Source of the DNA: Trema orientale
Lineage: Eukaryota > Streptophyta > Magnoliopsida > Rosales > Cannabaceae
Length of the DNA stretch: 64,000 nucleotides
Assembly: GCA_002914845.1 (NCBI GenBank)
Contig: JXTC01000081.1
Coordinates: forward strand, 723,856 to 787,855
Direction: 5' to 3'
Below the pieces are notes generated by a model, which did no database searches, was not told the DNA's origin, and saw only the letters and a program-made list of their open reading frames with translations. Position numbers and translations under genes: made by a program. The stretch's first letter is position 1, and the number at the start of each line of letters is the position of its first letter. Positions 48,608 through 59,296 of this stretch are shown here, one piece after another.

Positions 48608-48910
48608 ATTTATTTATTTATGTATTTTTTGCATTAGAAATTTCTTTTTTGAAACAATAAAAATTTTAAAGATAGAATAACACATTAAATTGTATACGGT
48701 GTGATGTGTTATATAGGATTTCAGAAAATAACACATTTATTTTCTGAAATCCTGAATAACACATCAACCCGTATACGGTTTGATGTGTTATTTTCTAAAA
48801 TCCTGAATAACATATAAACTCGTATACTGTTTAATGTGTTATTCTGTCTTTAAATTTTTATTTTTATTTTTTAAAAAAAAATTTAATGCAAAAAATAAAT
48901 AAATAAATAA
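48608..48910. repeat. Foldback (hairpin) element, about 300 bp
   Basis: Two arms of about 100 bp pair across a small centre. The outer part is TTATTTATTTATGTATTTTT with TGCATTA against its reverse near 48890. The inner part is AGAATAACACATTAAA followed by GTATAC and its reverse near 48820-48846. In the centre, units of GTATACGGTNTGATGTGTTAT and a mirrored GATTTCAGAAAATAACACAT repeat each other. No coding potential. Confidence 0.75.
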
Positions 48911-51349
48911 AGAGAAACTCGTTATTATATACAAGATGCCCACTTTTTTTTCAGTAACAAGAAGCACACCTTTTTATTTTCAGTAACAAGAGAAGTGCCT
49001 TTTATAAGATTGAAAAAACTGAGAAAGGGAAAAATAATACTATATATCCAACGCATCTATAATATCTAAAAGCTAGTATATAAATTGGGAAAAAAAAAAC
49101 CCTCAAAGAAAACGATAATTAAGGAATAGTTAGGTTAAGACAGGAAAAAAAAAAAAGGAAGTTCAGCACCTAAGCATATTTGATGACTAAATGTGTGATG
49201 CCCAAGATTCTCACATGCATAAATAAGCCAATAATAAACATGTCTATATTGTATAATAGACATATCATAAAACTAGAGTCAATTTCATGGTAAATTGCTT
49301 AAGCTGACTGTTAAATACTTTCGATATGTATTATTGCACTAATATTTGTTGAAGTGCTCCTATGCAGTGTAAAAGTTCAGTACCCTCAAAAAGAGAGCTT
49401 GGTGTGTGAGAAGAATAAAGAATACATTCGTGAATAGTAATACAATGTGCACATGCATTAAAATTATGTTTGTTGATAACTAGGTAAAATAGTAGTTTTT
49501 CGGTAAAATACAATTTTCACGCATTTCAGAGCCAAATTCACTGTGTGTTTAACACGTCAAATAGTTTTAATTTAATGTTTAGGACTCATTTATAGCATTT
49601 TATTTGTCGGCCCCAGGTAAGCACGAGGTGGCAGTCACTGTGCTGAATTGGTGTTTAGTTGCACTAAGCTAGCTTAGATTCAACTTAATCGCGTAATGTC
49701 ATCTTTGTGTATTCTAATAATTAGGCATTAATACTTTGTTTACATTATCAATTGGAGTCTAATTGACTTAGTTTTATGTTTAATGATTGGTTATGGGGCT
49801 AGGTTCCACCAAATTACAATAAGATTGGCCATATAGGAATATAAGTCAAAGTATGACTAGTTTTCACCTTCTAAGCTAGGTTTCACCATTTTGGTCTACA
49901 CTTAGGTGTATAGGATGGACCAGCAACGTGGTGAGTATGCTAAGGATATTTTAGAACTGGACACATGGAAAGTAAGGTGCAAAATTCTCAAAATACCCCT
50001 TAGAACTTAAGTTATGCTATTTCTTAGTCATTAAGTATCACTTTTGAACCAAATATGGTCATTTTCTTCTCCTTTTTCTCTAGCCATGACCTGAAACTCT
50101 CCCACTCAGTTTTAGACTTCTCTCAGCTCTCCTTATCCATATCCAAGAGTTTCCAAGTGGTAAAACTCAATTTGGAGCTCTAGAAAGCAAGATAGATCCA
50201 AGCTAGTCAAGGTAACTCAACTAGTTCTTCTTCCTAGGTTTTGTTTTCTTATTTCAATTCTCCACTTAATACCACTTGAGAAAATTGTTCCTCTAAGTCC
50301 TCTTATGTGTAAAATCAATTTCCAAGCCTTGAGAATCAATTTGGTAGAGGTAGAAGGTAAGAGATTCAACAAAAACTTAAACTAGTCAAGGTGATGTTTA
50401 TGTATGATTTTGAGATTGTAATTATTTTCTTTTGCTTCAGCTCTTAAACTAAAGCTTCTATTTGACAAATATAAGTCCTAGGAAACTTTAAATATTGATG
50501 GAAACATAGAATTTAAGTGGAGGATTAAAGATAGACCTAAAGCCCCAAAGTTTGCCATTTATAGGTTTATGTGTTTTCATTGTTAGAATAAGTTCCCTAT
50601 ACTTGTAATCTGATTTAATAAAGTTGAAATGTATATTTTGTTGATTCTATTACATAAATATGCTTGTTTGGTCGTTGGTTGTGACAATAGAAATGTGTAA
50701 AATTGGTTTTAAACTTTGTCTAAACCGAAAGGAATGCAAGTACTCCTAGGATGTTCTAAATGATCTTCTTTGAAGTGTATATGTGGGAATTGGCTTGTAG
50801 ATGTGAGAACGTCCTAGAAATAGGAGAGGTGCTGTCCAAATATTTTTAAAACTAAATGGTACTATTTAGAATTAAATGGACTAGTTTTTATGAAAGTAGG
50901 TGATATTTTGGTTCATTTTGAGATTAGGTTTCCTTATTTTGTGAAAGTTATGATTTCAGTCTTATGGTTGTTTTCTTTAACCATTTTATACTGTAATGAT
51001 CATCTTAGTAATAAATTTGACATCAGGTCTTCTACACACCTTGCCACAAAGGATACTGACCCTTTCCACTATCTTTTCTACCGAACACAAAATAAGTAAA
51101 GATTTATTTTAACTGCATCACAAGAACAGTAGTAGATACAAGGTGTTTTCCTACATGCTTATGTGTATTATTTCAATTGTATGTTATTTATATGGCTATT
51201 ATTTTATTCATGAAAGACATAAGCATGACATGATCATTTAAGCATGATTTTCAAAGAAGTGAAGTTTTCCACACATTGAAGTGAAGTTTTCCACACATTG
51301 GATTTAAAGTAGTACCATTGTACTGATTTTACGAGATATGTTTTAAGTA
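48911..51349. other. Non-coding interior of the candidate 4-kb element
   Basis: No gene is supportable. A phrase close to AAGCTAGTCAAGGTAACT occurs near 50198 and again, changed, near 50383. The stretch 49850-50600 has the look of a transcribed leader or of a gypsy LTR, with no coding frame longer than about 70 codons. Confidence 0.4.
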
Positions 51350-51800
51350 CAGTGTTTAGTCTGTCTGCGTTGGGTAAGTATGGTTTGCACAGCCATCCTT
51401 CCCGCATAGGTGAGCACGGCTTACCGATTGCCGGGATTGAGCATTGTACTATGAGATTAGGTGCACTACTTAGTCGGTCTGCGTTGGGTAGGGATGGTTC
51501 ACATTGGCCATGTGTTTCCTTCTCGCACAAGTGGGCACGGCCTACCGACTGCCGTGATTTTGTAGTGTACTCAAGGGCCCTATAAAGAAATATTTTCTAA
51601 GAAAAGTGCATCAAAATGAAAAGTTACGAAAGAAAGAGCACAATGGGAATTTCAATGAAGTTTATGCATGAAACACGTTCACGAGCATGCATGATCTTTA
51701 CTTACTGAACATTAGCTCATTTAGTTCCTGTGATGCAGGTGAGAAGATATATGATATATAAAGTTGCTGGTTGGCTAGCACGCTTTCTTGTCACCATGAT
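51350..51800 (+). repeat. LTR-like remnant with tandem duplicated unit
   Basis: A unit of about 113 bp is duplicated (51361-51465 and 51474-51575), with TCTGCGTTGGGTA, GCACGGCYTACCGAYTGCCG and GTGTACT shared. Downstream there is CTTACTGAACATTAGCTCAT near 51701-51720 and CAGGTGAGAAG. The same order, repeats then ACTGA-CATTA-CTCA then CAGGT, appears at 11351-11850. Probably two diverged long LTRs of the gypsy type. Confidence 0.5.
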
Positions 51801-52384
51801 CATACAAATGTAGACAAGCTTGACCTGTGGGCAATGTTTTCTTTGTATTTTGTTATTCTAGTGTGTTGTAAATATTACTGCTGATGGCAAGAAAAACCGA
51901 TAAGGAGTTTTTAGTTGTATATTTTGTAAATGCACTTTTAAAAAGTAATGCCACGCAGTTTCTTTTATTTTTGAGTTTGAAAAGTTTAAATTTGGCCCAC
52001 CTTTTTATAAAACTAAAGATATGATTTAAGAAAGAATAACACTTCCTAGTTTAGCTATATATGACAATATGGTTAAACTTGGGGGCATTACAAAATGATA
52101 TTAATTTTAAAACATAATATTATTTAAAAGGTAATTATAGCATAAAAGTAGTGGGCTTGGAAAGGAATAGCCTTTCTACCCATTTAGTTTAGGAATTCTT
52201 ATTCTAGTATTTGATGGAATTGTTATTCCATTTAAATGAGTATTCTTGCACCAAAAAAGTAAACCAAACATATGAATGTACTTTCTTTAGGAATTGTGTT
52301 TTTATTCCCATTGCCATTATCCCATACCAAACACTACCTTAGCCCACAAAGTTGTGTTTGGAAAACAACTAGAAGGATAATATA

Positions 52385-52791
52385 TGTACGAGTGATGTGA
52401 TGTAGGATAAGATGAGAATATAGAAAGAGAATAGGTAGAAGAGCAAAGGGTGATAAAATTTAGACAGAATTAGATGAATGAGTAAAAGAGCAATAGAGAA
52501 TCAAGATAAGAACTCAAAGAGAAAAAGAATCATAGAAGAGAAAACTCAATAGTCATTCAATATTTATTTATAATCTGAAAAACAATTGCACAGCTAAGCC
52601 TATTTATAGATAGACAATTGGACACGACTAGGAAACTAGACACATTCTAGAAACTGGTAGAAACAGAAAACTTAAAACTAGTTACTCAAAATGAAAATAA
52701 ACCTAATAATTAAATAAAACCTAATTTAATAATAATTTTTATTATAATATTCCTAAAATATTCCTTTTCTATTCTTCCTCAATCTCCCAGT
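52385..52791 (-). mobile_element. Copia-type LTR with polypurine tract, remnant
   Basis: Read on the minus strand, CTGGGAGAT (a copia-type polypurine tract, 52782-52791) is followed by an LTR beginning TGAGGAAG. It contains a TATA box (TCTATAAATAGGC at about 52598-52610). The far end near 52385 is an estimate. No coding region of the element remains beyond about 52870. Confidence 0.55.
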
Positions 52792-52880
52792 GTTTGAGAA
52801 CTCGACTCTTGCGAGCTAAAACGTATATATATCATAAATAAGTAATCTAAAGCGGTAGAAAATCGGCAAGTGCAAGTCTT

Positions 52881-52970
52881 GATACGTGATGACAATGTAG
52901 GATCTAGACTCGTCGTGATGATACGTGATGACAATGCTAGAAGATAATAATATTGATACGTGATGACAAT
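52881..52970. repeat. Three copies of a 16-bp word
   Basis: GATACGTGATGACAAT occurs at 52881, 52920 and 52955 with spacings of 39 and 35 bp. It leads directly into the inverted repeat at 52968-53065. Confidence 0.85.
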
Positions 52971-53065
52971 TTTATGCATACAAAAGGATGGACTGATAGA
53001 GAGCCTTGGGGTGGTCAATAGCAGACATTCGAGGTATCAGTCCATCCTTTTGTACGCATAAAATT
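52968..53065. repeat. Inverted repeat made from a reverse-transcriptase fragment
   Basis: 52968-52998 and 53035-53065 are inverted copies (30 of 31 bases), with a 36-bp loop. Both arms encode the same piece of Athila-type reverse transcriptase, SPSFC(T/M)HKI, on opposite strands. The plus-strand arm continues into the real domain. Confidence 0.85.
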
Positions 53066-53337
53066 CTGCTAGAAGATAATCACAAGGCAATAGTGGAGCA
53101 CCAACGTCGTTTAAATCCAATTATGAAAGAAGTAGTCAAAAAGGAGATAATAAAGTGGTTAGATGCTGGGATTATTTATCCAATCTCTGATAGCTCATGG
53201 GTAAGTCCGGTACAATGTGTCCCGAAGAAAGGTGGTATGACTGTGGTAGCTAACGAGAACAACGAGCTTATTCCAACAAGAACAGTAACAGGGTGGAGAG
53301 TTTGTATGGACTATCGAAAATTAAATAAAGCAACTCG
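53003..53337 (+). pseudogene. Athila-type gypsy reverse transcriptase fragment
   Basis: It reads GWSIADIRGISPSFCTHKIL, then HQRRLNPIMKEVVKKEIIKW, AGIIYPISDSSWVSPVQCVP and WRVCMDYRKLNKAT, the start of a Ty3/gypsy reverse transcriptase of the Athila type. It ends at an undetermined base (53338), before the catalytic motif. The rest of that element is absent here. The adjacent sequence belongs to a different gypsy lineage on the other strand. Confidence 0.85.
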
Positions 53338-53340
53338 NTA

Positions 53341-53609
53341 AAGATAATAATGAAAACTTTTTATTCATATGAATCCTTTGGCCTTAGCACATCAATTTCT
53401 TCTTGGATCCAAGAATCAAACCTTCCACTGCCATAAAACTAAATTTTAGTTAGTCAATTAAATAAATTTCTTGTAATAAAAATGCTCATATTTTAGCACT
53501 AAATTTTAATTCTCTTTTTTTTTTTCTTTTTTTTTTTAAGATTCAAACTTAAATATTAAATACAAGAAAGTTTATTATTGGTATGATGTACTTGTGAGAA
53601 TATTGGGCA
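53341..53609 (-). repeat. 3' LTR remnant of the chromovirus-type element
   Basis: The minus strand has AAAGAGGGGAGAATCGTA as polypurine tract, directly followed by TGCCCAATATT. This is the start of the 3' LTR. Only about 270 bp remain before the undetermined base at 53338. Confidence 0.6.
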
Positions 53610-53626
53610 CTACGATTCTCCCCTCT

Positions 53627-56600
53627 TTATAAAATTTCGTCCTCGAAATTTAACGTACCGAATAGTTTTGGATATTTGATCCTCATTTCTTCCTCCCTTT
53701 CCCATGTGGCTTCCTCTACTAATTGATTTCTCCAGAGTACTTTTTTCAAAGGAATTTTTTTTGTTTCTTAGCTCTTTCTCTTTCTTATCAAGAATTTGAA
53801 CTGGCTTCTCCTCATATGTCAAATCTTGGCTCAGTTCCAGAGGTTCATAACTTAAAATATGAGAAGGATTCGGAATGTATTTTCTCAACATTGAAACGTG
53901 AAAAACATCATGTACTCCTGATAATGATGGTGGTAGAGCTAATCTGTAGGCCTTACTCCCAATCTTTTCTAGAATTTCAAATGGTCCAACATACCTTGGG
54001 CTTAGCTTTCCTTTCTTTCCAAATCTCATCACACCCTTCATTGGAGAAACCTTCAAGAAAACATGATCACCAACTTTGAATTCTACATCTCTTCTTCTCT
54101 TATCTGCATACTTCTTTTGTCTGTCTTGAACTATTCTCATTCTTGCTCGAATCTTTTCTACAACCTCTGCGGTTTGTTGAACCAGTTCTGGACCTAATAA
54201 CTTTCTTTCTCCAACTTCATCCCAGTGAACAGGAGATCTACACTTTCTTCCATATAAAGCTTGGTAAGGAGCCATTTCAATCGTTGCTTGATAGCTATTA
54301 TTATAGGTAAACTCCACCAGAGCTAGATACTTGTCCCAACTTCCCTGAAAATCCAATACAAAAGCTCGGAGTAGATCTTCTAAAATCTGAATTACCCTTT
54401 CTGATTATCCATCGGTCTGTGGATGATGGGCTATGTTGAATGTTAACTTGGTTCCTAAAGCAGCATGCAGACTTTTCCAGAAAATAGAAGTGAACTTAGG
54501 ATCTCTATCAGAAATAATGGACACAGGTACCCCATGAAGTCTAACAATCTCCCGTATGTACAATCGAGCGTATTGATCCATATTATAGGTTGACTTGACT
54601 GGAAGAAAATGAGCCGACTTCGTTATTCTGTCCACGATCACCCATATGGAGTTAAATCCTCGTTGTACTCTCGGTAACCCAAGAACAAAGTCCATCGTGA
54701 TATTCTCCCATTTTCATTCTGGAATTGGTAGAGGTTCTAACAATCCAGCGGGTCATTGATGTTCAGCTTTGATCTGTTGACAAGTCAAGCATTGAGCCAC
54801 AAATTCTGCCACATTCTTCTTTATGTTCGGCCACCAATAATGTTGCTTCAGATCTCTATACATCTTAGTACTTCCTGGGTGAATTGAATAAGGAGTGCAA
54901 TGAGCCTCTGTTAAAATCTCTTTCTTGATCTCATCATTGTCAGGTACACACATTCTTCCTTTAAACTTCAAGGCTCCATCCTTTGAAATCGAAAATTCTG
55001 TTCTTTTCCCTTCCTCCACTTCTTTCTTTAATCGAGCCACATATGAATCTTCTAGTTGGCTTTCTCTAATTCTTCCTAAGAGTGTAGGTTGTAACACAAG
55101 AGCAGATAATCTGGCTGTTACATCTCCAATAGGAATGATCTCCTTTTCTATTCCTTGTGGATCCCTTAAAATTGGTTTCTGCTCATCTAACACTGTAGCA
55201 ATAGACTTTCTACTCAAAGTATCAGCTACCACATTTGCTTTGCCTGGATGATAGTTGATCATACAGTCATAGTCTTTCACTAATTCCAACTATCTCCGTT
55301 GTCTCATATTCAACTCTTTCTGGGTGAAGAAGTATTTGAGACTTTTATGATCCGTGTATATTTCACACTTCTCTCCGTATAAGTAATGTCTCTAAATCTT
55401 TAATGCAAAGACAACAGCAGCAAGCTCTAAATCATGAGTTGGATATTTCTTTTTATACTCCTTAAGTTGTCGAGATGCGTAAGCTATTACCTTTCCATTC
55501 TGCATCAACACACAACCCAAGCTATTTTTAGAAGCATCGCTGTATACAATGAATCCTCCAGATCCTGATGGTATAGTAAGCACAGGAGCTGTAATCAACC
55601 TTTGCTTTAAAGTCTGAAAACTATCTTCACACGCATCTGACCATTGGAATTTAGTATTCTTCCTTGTTAACATGGTCAATGGGGTAGCTATCTTTGAAAA
55701 TTCTTCTACAAATCTTCGATAATAACCAGCCAATCCTAAGAAACTTCTAACTTCAGTCACAGTAGTTGGTCTAGGCCAGTTACTTACTGCTTCCACTTTA
55801 CCTGGATCCACTAAAATTCCATCCTTTGATACAACATGCCCTAGAAAAGTCACTTGTTCCAGCCAAAATTCACACTTCTTGAATTTGGCATATAGTTTCC
55901 TTTCCTTCAAAATCTGCAAAACCACCTTCAAATGTTCTTTATGCTCCTCATGTGACTTCGAATACACTAAGATATCATCAATAAACACGATGACAAACTT
56001 ATCAAGAAACTCCTTGAAAACTCTGTTCATCAAATCCATAAAAGCAGCAGGGGCATTTGTTAAGCCAAAAGGCATTACTAGGAATTCATAATAACCATAC
56101 CTAGTTCGAAATGTTGTTTTCTGCATATCTCCTTCCTTAATCTTTAACTGGTGGTATCCTGACCTCAAGTCAATCTTAGAAAATACCAAGGCTCCTTGCA
56201 GTTGATCAAACAAGTCATCAATTCTTGGTAATGGATACTTGTTCTTGATAGTTACTTTGTTCAGCTCCCTATATTCTATGCACAGTCTCATAGTGCCGTC
56301 TTTCTTCTTCACAAATAATACTGGAGCACCCCATGGTGAATAACTGGGACGTATGAATCCCTTGTCTAACAAATCTTGTAACTGCACCTTCAACTCCTTT
56401 AATTCAGCTGGGGCCATTCTATACGGTGCTTTCGAGATAGGAGCTGTTCCGGGTAAAAGATCAATCACAAACTCGATTTCTCTATCTGGAGGTAAGCCTG
56501 GTAAGTCTTTTGGAAACACTTCTAGGAATTCTTGAACCACAGAAACGTCTTCAGGCTTTAGGGTATGTTCTACCGTTGTATCCATCACACTAGCCAAGTA

Positions 56601-57638
56601 CCCCATACAACCCCTGTTTAACATTCTCCTAGCTTTCATAGCAGAAATCACTTGTAGCTTTCCTTGTCTTGGAACACCATTGAACACAAATTGTTCCTCC
56701 CCTGGTGGCTGAAACTTAACTTGCTTCCGATTATAATCAATAATAGCATGATACTTTGTCAACCAATCCATACCCAATATTACATCAAAGTCTTGTATAT
56801 TTAGCACTACTAAATCAGCATACAAACTTCTCCCATCAATCAAAATCTGGCATGCCCTTAAAATCTGATTGGAAATGATTTCATCCCCAGATAGAATTGT
56901 CACACTATAATTCACTTCTAAGAACTGCGGTGTTGTACCCAATTTTCTCACAAATGCATTCGATGCAAATGAATGTGTTGCGCCAGAATCTATCAATGCA
57001 TTAGCAAGAATACCAGAAATTAAGATCTTACCTTCCACTACTGATGGATCATATGCTGCCTACTCTGCATTCATAGTATTCACTCGTCCTTGGACTTTCT
57101 TCTGGTCTCCTTGTTGAAGCATGGGACAGTCTTTAGAGTAGTGACCCACCTTGTGGCACTTGAAACACTGATTGGTTCCCTTGAAACATTCTCCAATATG
57201 AGACTTTCCACACTTGGTACAGGTGGGTTTAGTCGAGATGGCACCTTGTTCTATTCTAGGTCGCTTTACATTTCCAGGTTTCTGTTCATTTTTCTTCTGA
57301 TCTCCCTGTCTCCATTGCCCACCTCTTGCCACAAAAGCTGCTTTCTTCTCATTCAATATCTTAAGTTGAACTTGTTCCGCCTTGAGGGCCATGTCTATTA
57401 CGTCACTAAATTCTGTAATCCTCGCAACAATTACATCCCTGGAAATGTCTCCCCTCAAACAACTTAGGAAGTACTCAACTTTCTCCTTGTTGTCATTTCT
57501 TATCCATAGAACAAACCGAGATAATTCCTCATATTTTCTAATGTACTCCCCTACAGGTCTATTTCCTTGTCGTAGATGAAGGAACTCCTCAACCTTTGCT
57601 GTCTTTGCGGTGTCATTGAAATATTTGTGGTAGAACAA
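53627..57638 (-). pseudogene. Chromovirus gag-pol polyprotein, broken by stops
   Basis: The frame from 57638 down to about 53763 is one and the same. Gag has CFKCHKVGHYSKDC as zinc knuckle (57130-57170). Protease has [10 protein letters not shown] near 56980. Reverse transcriptase has [13 protein letters not shown] near 55990 and [10 protein letters not shown]. RNase H begins with [14 protein letters not shown]. The integrase has a zinc region (HPGSTKMYRDL, CLTCQQIKAEHQ) and a core with DRITKSAHFLP, ISDRDPKF and HHPQTDG. Six in-frame stops interrupt it: 57060 TAG, 55392 TAG, 55290 TAG, 54753 TGA, 54714 TGA and 54405 TAA. One frameshift in a run of eight A (53755-53762) displaces the chromodomain-like end. 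The natural stop in the shifted frame would be at 53627. Confidence 0.9.
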
Positions 57639-57664
57639 CTCTTTAAATGTATCTGATAATTCTA

Positions 57665-59294
57665 TGAAAATAGAGTTAATTGTGCTTTTTATTTATTAAA
57701 AATGTGTGTCCTAGAGTAATTTGAATTTAGATTTTTAGTAATTTAAGTTGTTTTCTTTTATTTTGGTTTAGATTTATTTTATTTAATTTTATTAGAATTA
57801 GGTAATTTAATTTGATTAGTTTAGATTATTTTAATTTGAATTAGGTTTATATTAGATTTAGATTTTTGGTTTAATTTAATTTGATTTGATTTAGGTTAAA
57901 AGAAAAAGAGGAAAAAAAAAATCGGAAAAGAAAAAAATCCGGAATAAATCAGAACCATCGGATCAAGCAAACAAAGGGCTGAGATGCGAGCGTGTGCTTC
58001 ACGCGCGGGCGCGCGAGTGGGACAACTGCTAGAGGGGACAGGTGGGGCCGCGTGACAGCTGCAGCAGTCTTTTCTCTCTCCTCGGTCGGATCTGGTGCTT
58101 TTCACCACTTGCGCAACCGGTTTCTCTTCCTAACAACAAATCGCCACATCACCTGGTCAAAGTCAAGATTACGTTTAAGCCAATTAGCTCCTGCTTTCAT
58201 GCCGAGCTTACCGTTTTCGGCCACACAGGATTATCGCCCAAGTATCAGATTCTGAATAGGAACGTGGGGAAACGGGAAAGAGAAAAGAAGAGGAAAAAAA
58301 TTGGGAAACGCCCAAATCACTCAACCAATCAGATAAGACTTTTGGGGAACGTGAATTTACTCCCATCAGCTATAAAAAGGCTACAGGACCAGAGGGAAAA
58401 ACACACCATTCTAGAGAGAGATACACAGTAGTCCAGAGAGAGAGAGAAATTAACAGAGAAAGCAATTGGAGGCCAAATTGGAAGAAGAGGCTTGCAGCTG
58501 TTATCAATAATTCTGGACTCTGTGAAACTCTCGTTTGTTTAATTTTTATTTTTATTTTTCATTATGTTGCAAATTTTTATTTTTAGTTTTATTATTTGAA
58601 TTATGAACTAAATTTGTTTTTAGTTTGAATTATGATGTTACCTCTTTAATTTTACGATTTTAATTTATGAATTGTTTATTCTATTTTGCTCTTATTGCTT
58701 TTGAATGCTTGATCACCACTTAAATTGATATTGGTAATTTGTATGAACTTGAAAAAGGAATTTCAAATTTAGACCTAGATAGAATAACACATGATCATGT
58801 TTATATGAGTTTATGTAGGATAGGAATATACCTACATAACATGTGCGATTATTGAAAGACCTTATCCTTAATGAATCTTTTCTTAATCTAATTCACATAG
58901 GAATATAGTGAGTTAATTAGAAGAGATATTTCTATATGACTATCGGAAGAGGCTTGTAGATACACTAGGGTTCTTGATTGGCAATTCAGATTAAATAGCA
59001 ATTCAAAGAGGGTAACTAGTGATTCAGGCATATGTAGAGTGAAAATTATAATCCTAGGTTTATTTTCATTGGTGATTTGATAAAATTACTTGCGCTTTTT
59101 AATTTTGTTTTATTTATTTTCTTGTTTTCTTTTAGTTTAAATTTTAATTTTAGAATTCTCAAATTGATTGTTTGGATAAATTGATAACTAGTGAAGGTTA
59201 GTACTTAACGAATTATAGCAATTTCTCTGTGGGAACGATATCTTTATTCATCACTTTATTACTTGTTCGATACGTGCACTTGCGTATAAAATTC
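57665..59294 (+). repeat. Athila-type LTR, first copy
   Basis: 58438-59294 matches 59868-60730 closely (shared GAGAGAGAAATTAACAGAGA-like start, CAATTGGAGGCCAAATTGGA, GGGAACGATATCTTTATTCA). The upstream part (57665-58430) is different from that of the second copy. It is GC-rich at 57970-58170 and has a TATA box (TATAAAAAGG near 58371). The end is cut by an undetermined base at 59295 about 8 bp before the expected CA end. Confidence 0.65.
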
Positions 59295-59296
59295 NT

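Larger units (their letters stand above)
48359..52338. mobile_element. Candidate PIF/Harbinger-like element, 3.98 kb
   Basis: The left end is GGTGGCGTTTGGTTGC and the right end, reversed, is GGTAGTGTTTGGTATG, which agree at 11 of the first 13 bases. Both ends are flanked by TTA (48356-48358 and 52339-52341), the target preference of PIF/Harbinger elements. Both subterminal regions have GGAATAG/GAATGAGA-type words. No transposase was recognised. The interior holds a hairpin element and LTR-like sequence. The two ends could also belong to two separate MITEs. Confidence 0.5.
53341..57660 (-). mobile_element. Ty3/gypsy chromovirus-type element, truncated at both ends
   Basis: On the minus strand: gag C-terminal half with zinc knuckle, protease, reverse transcriptase, RNase H, integrase and a chromodomain-like end, then a polypurine tract and a short piece of 3' LTR (53341-53609). 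The gag start and the 5' LTR are lost; at about 57660 the sequence passes into an Athila-type LTR. The integrase end with EEATWEREEEMRIKYP, read in the shifted frame, points to the Tekay-like chromoviruses. Confidence 0.88.

Noticed and set aside
52881..52970. Three 16-bp repeats as a CRISPR-like array
   Set aside because: Only three copies with short unequal spacers in plant nuclear DNA beside a rearranged retroelement. No cas genes.
57896..58431. Open frames in the GC-rich part of the first Athila LTR
   Set aside because: Several overlapping frames on both strands with low-complexity ends. They lie in the U3/R part of an LTR and do not resemble gag or a host protein.
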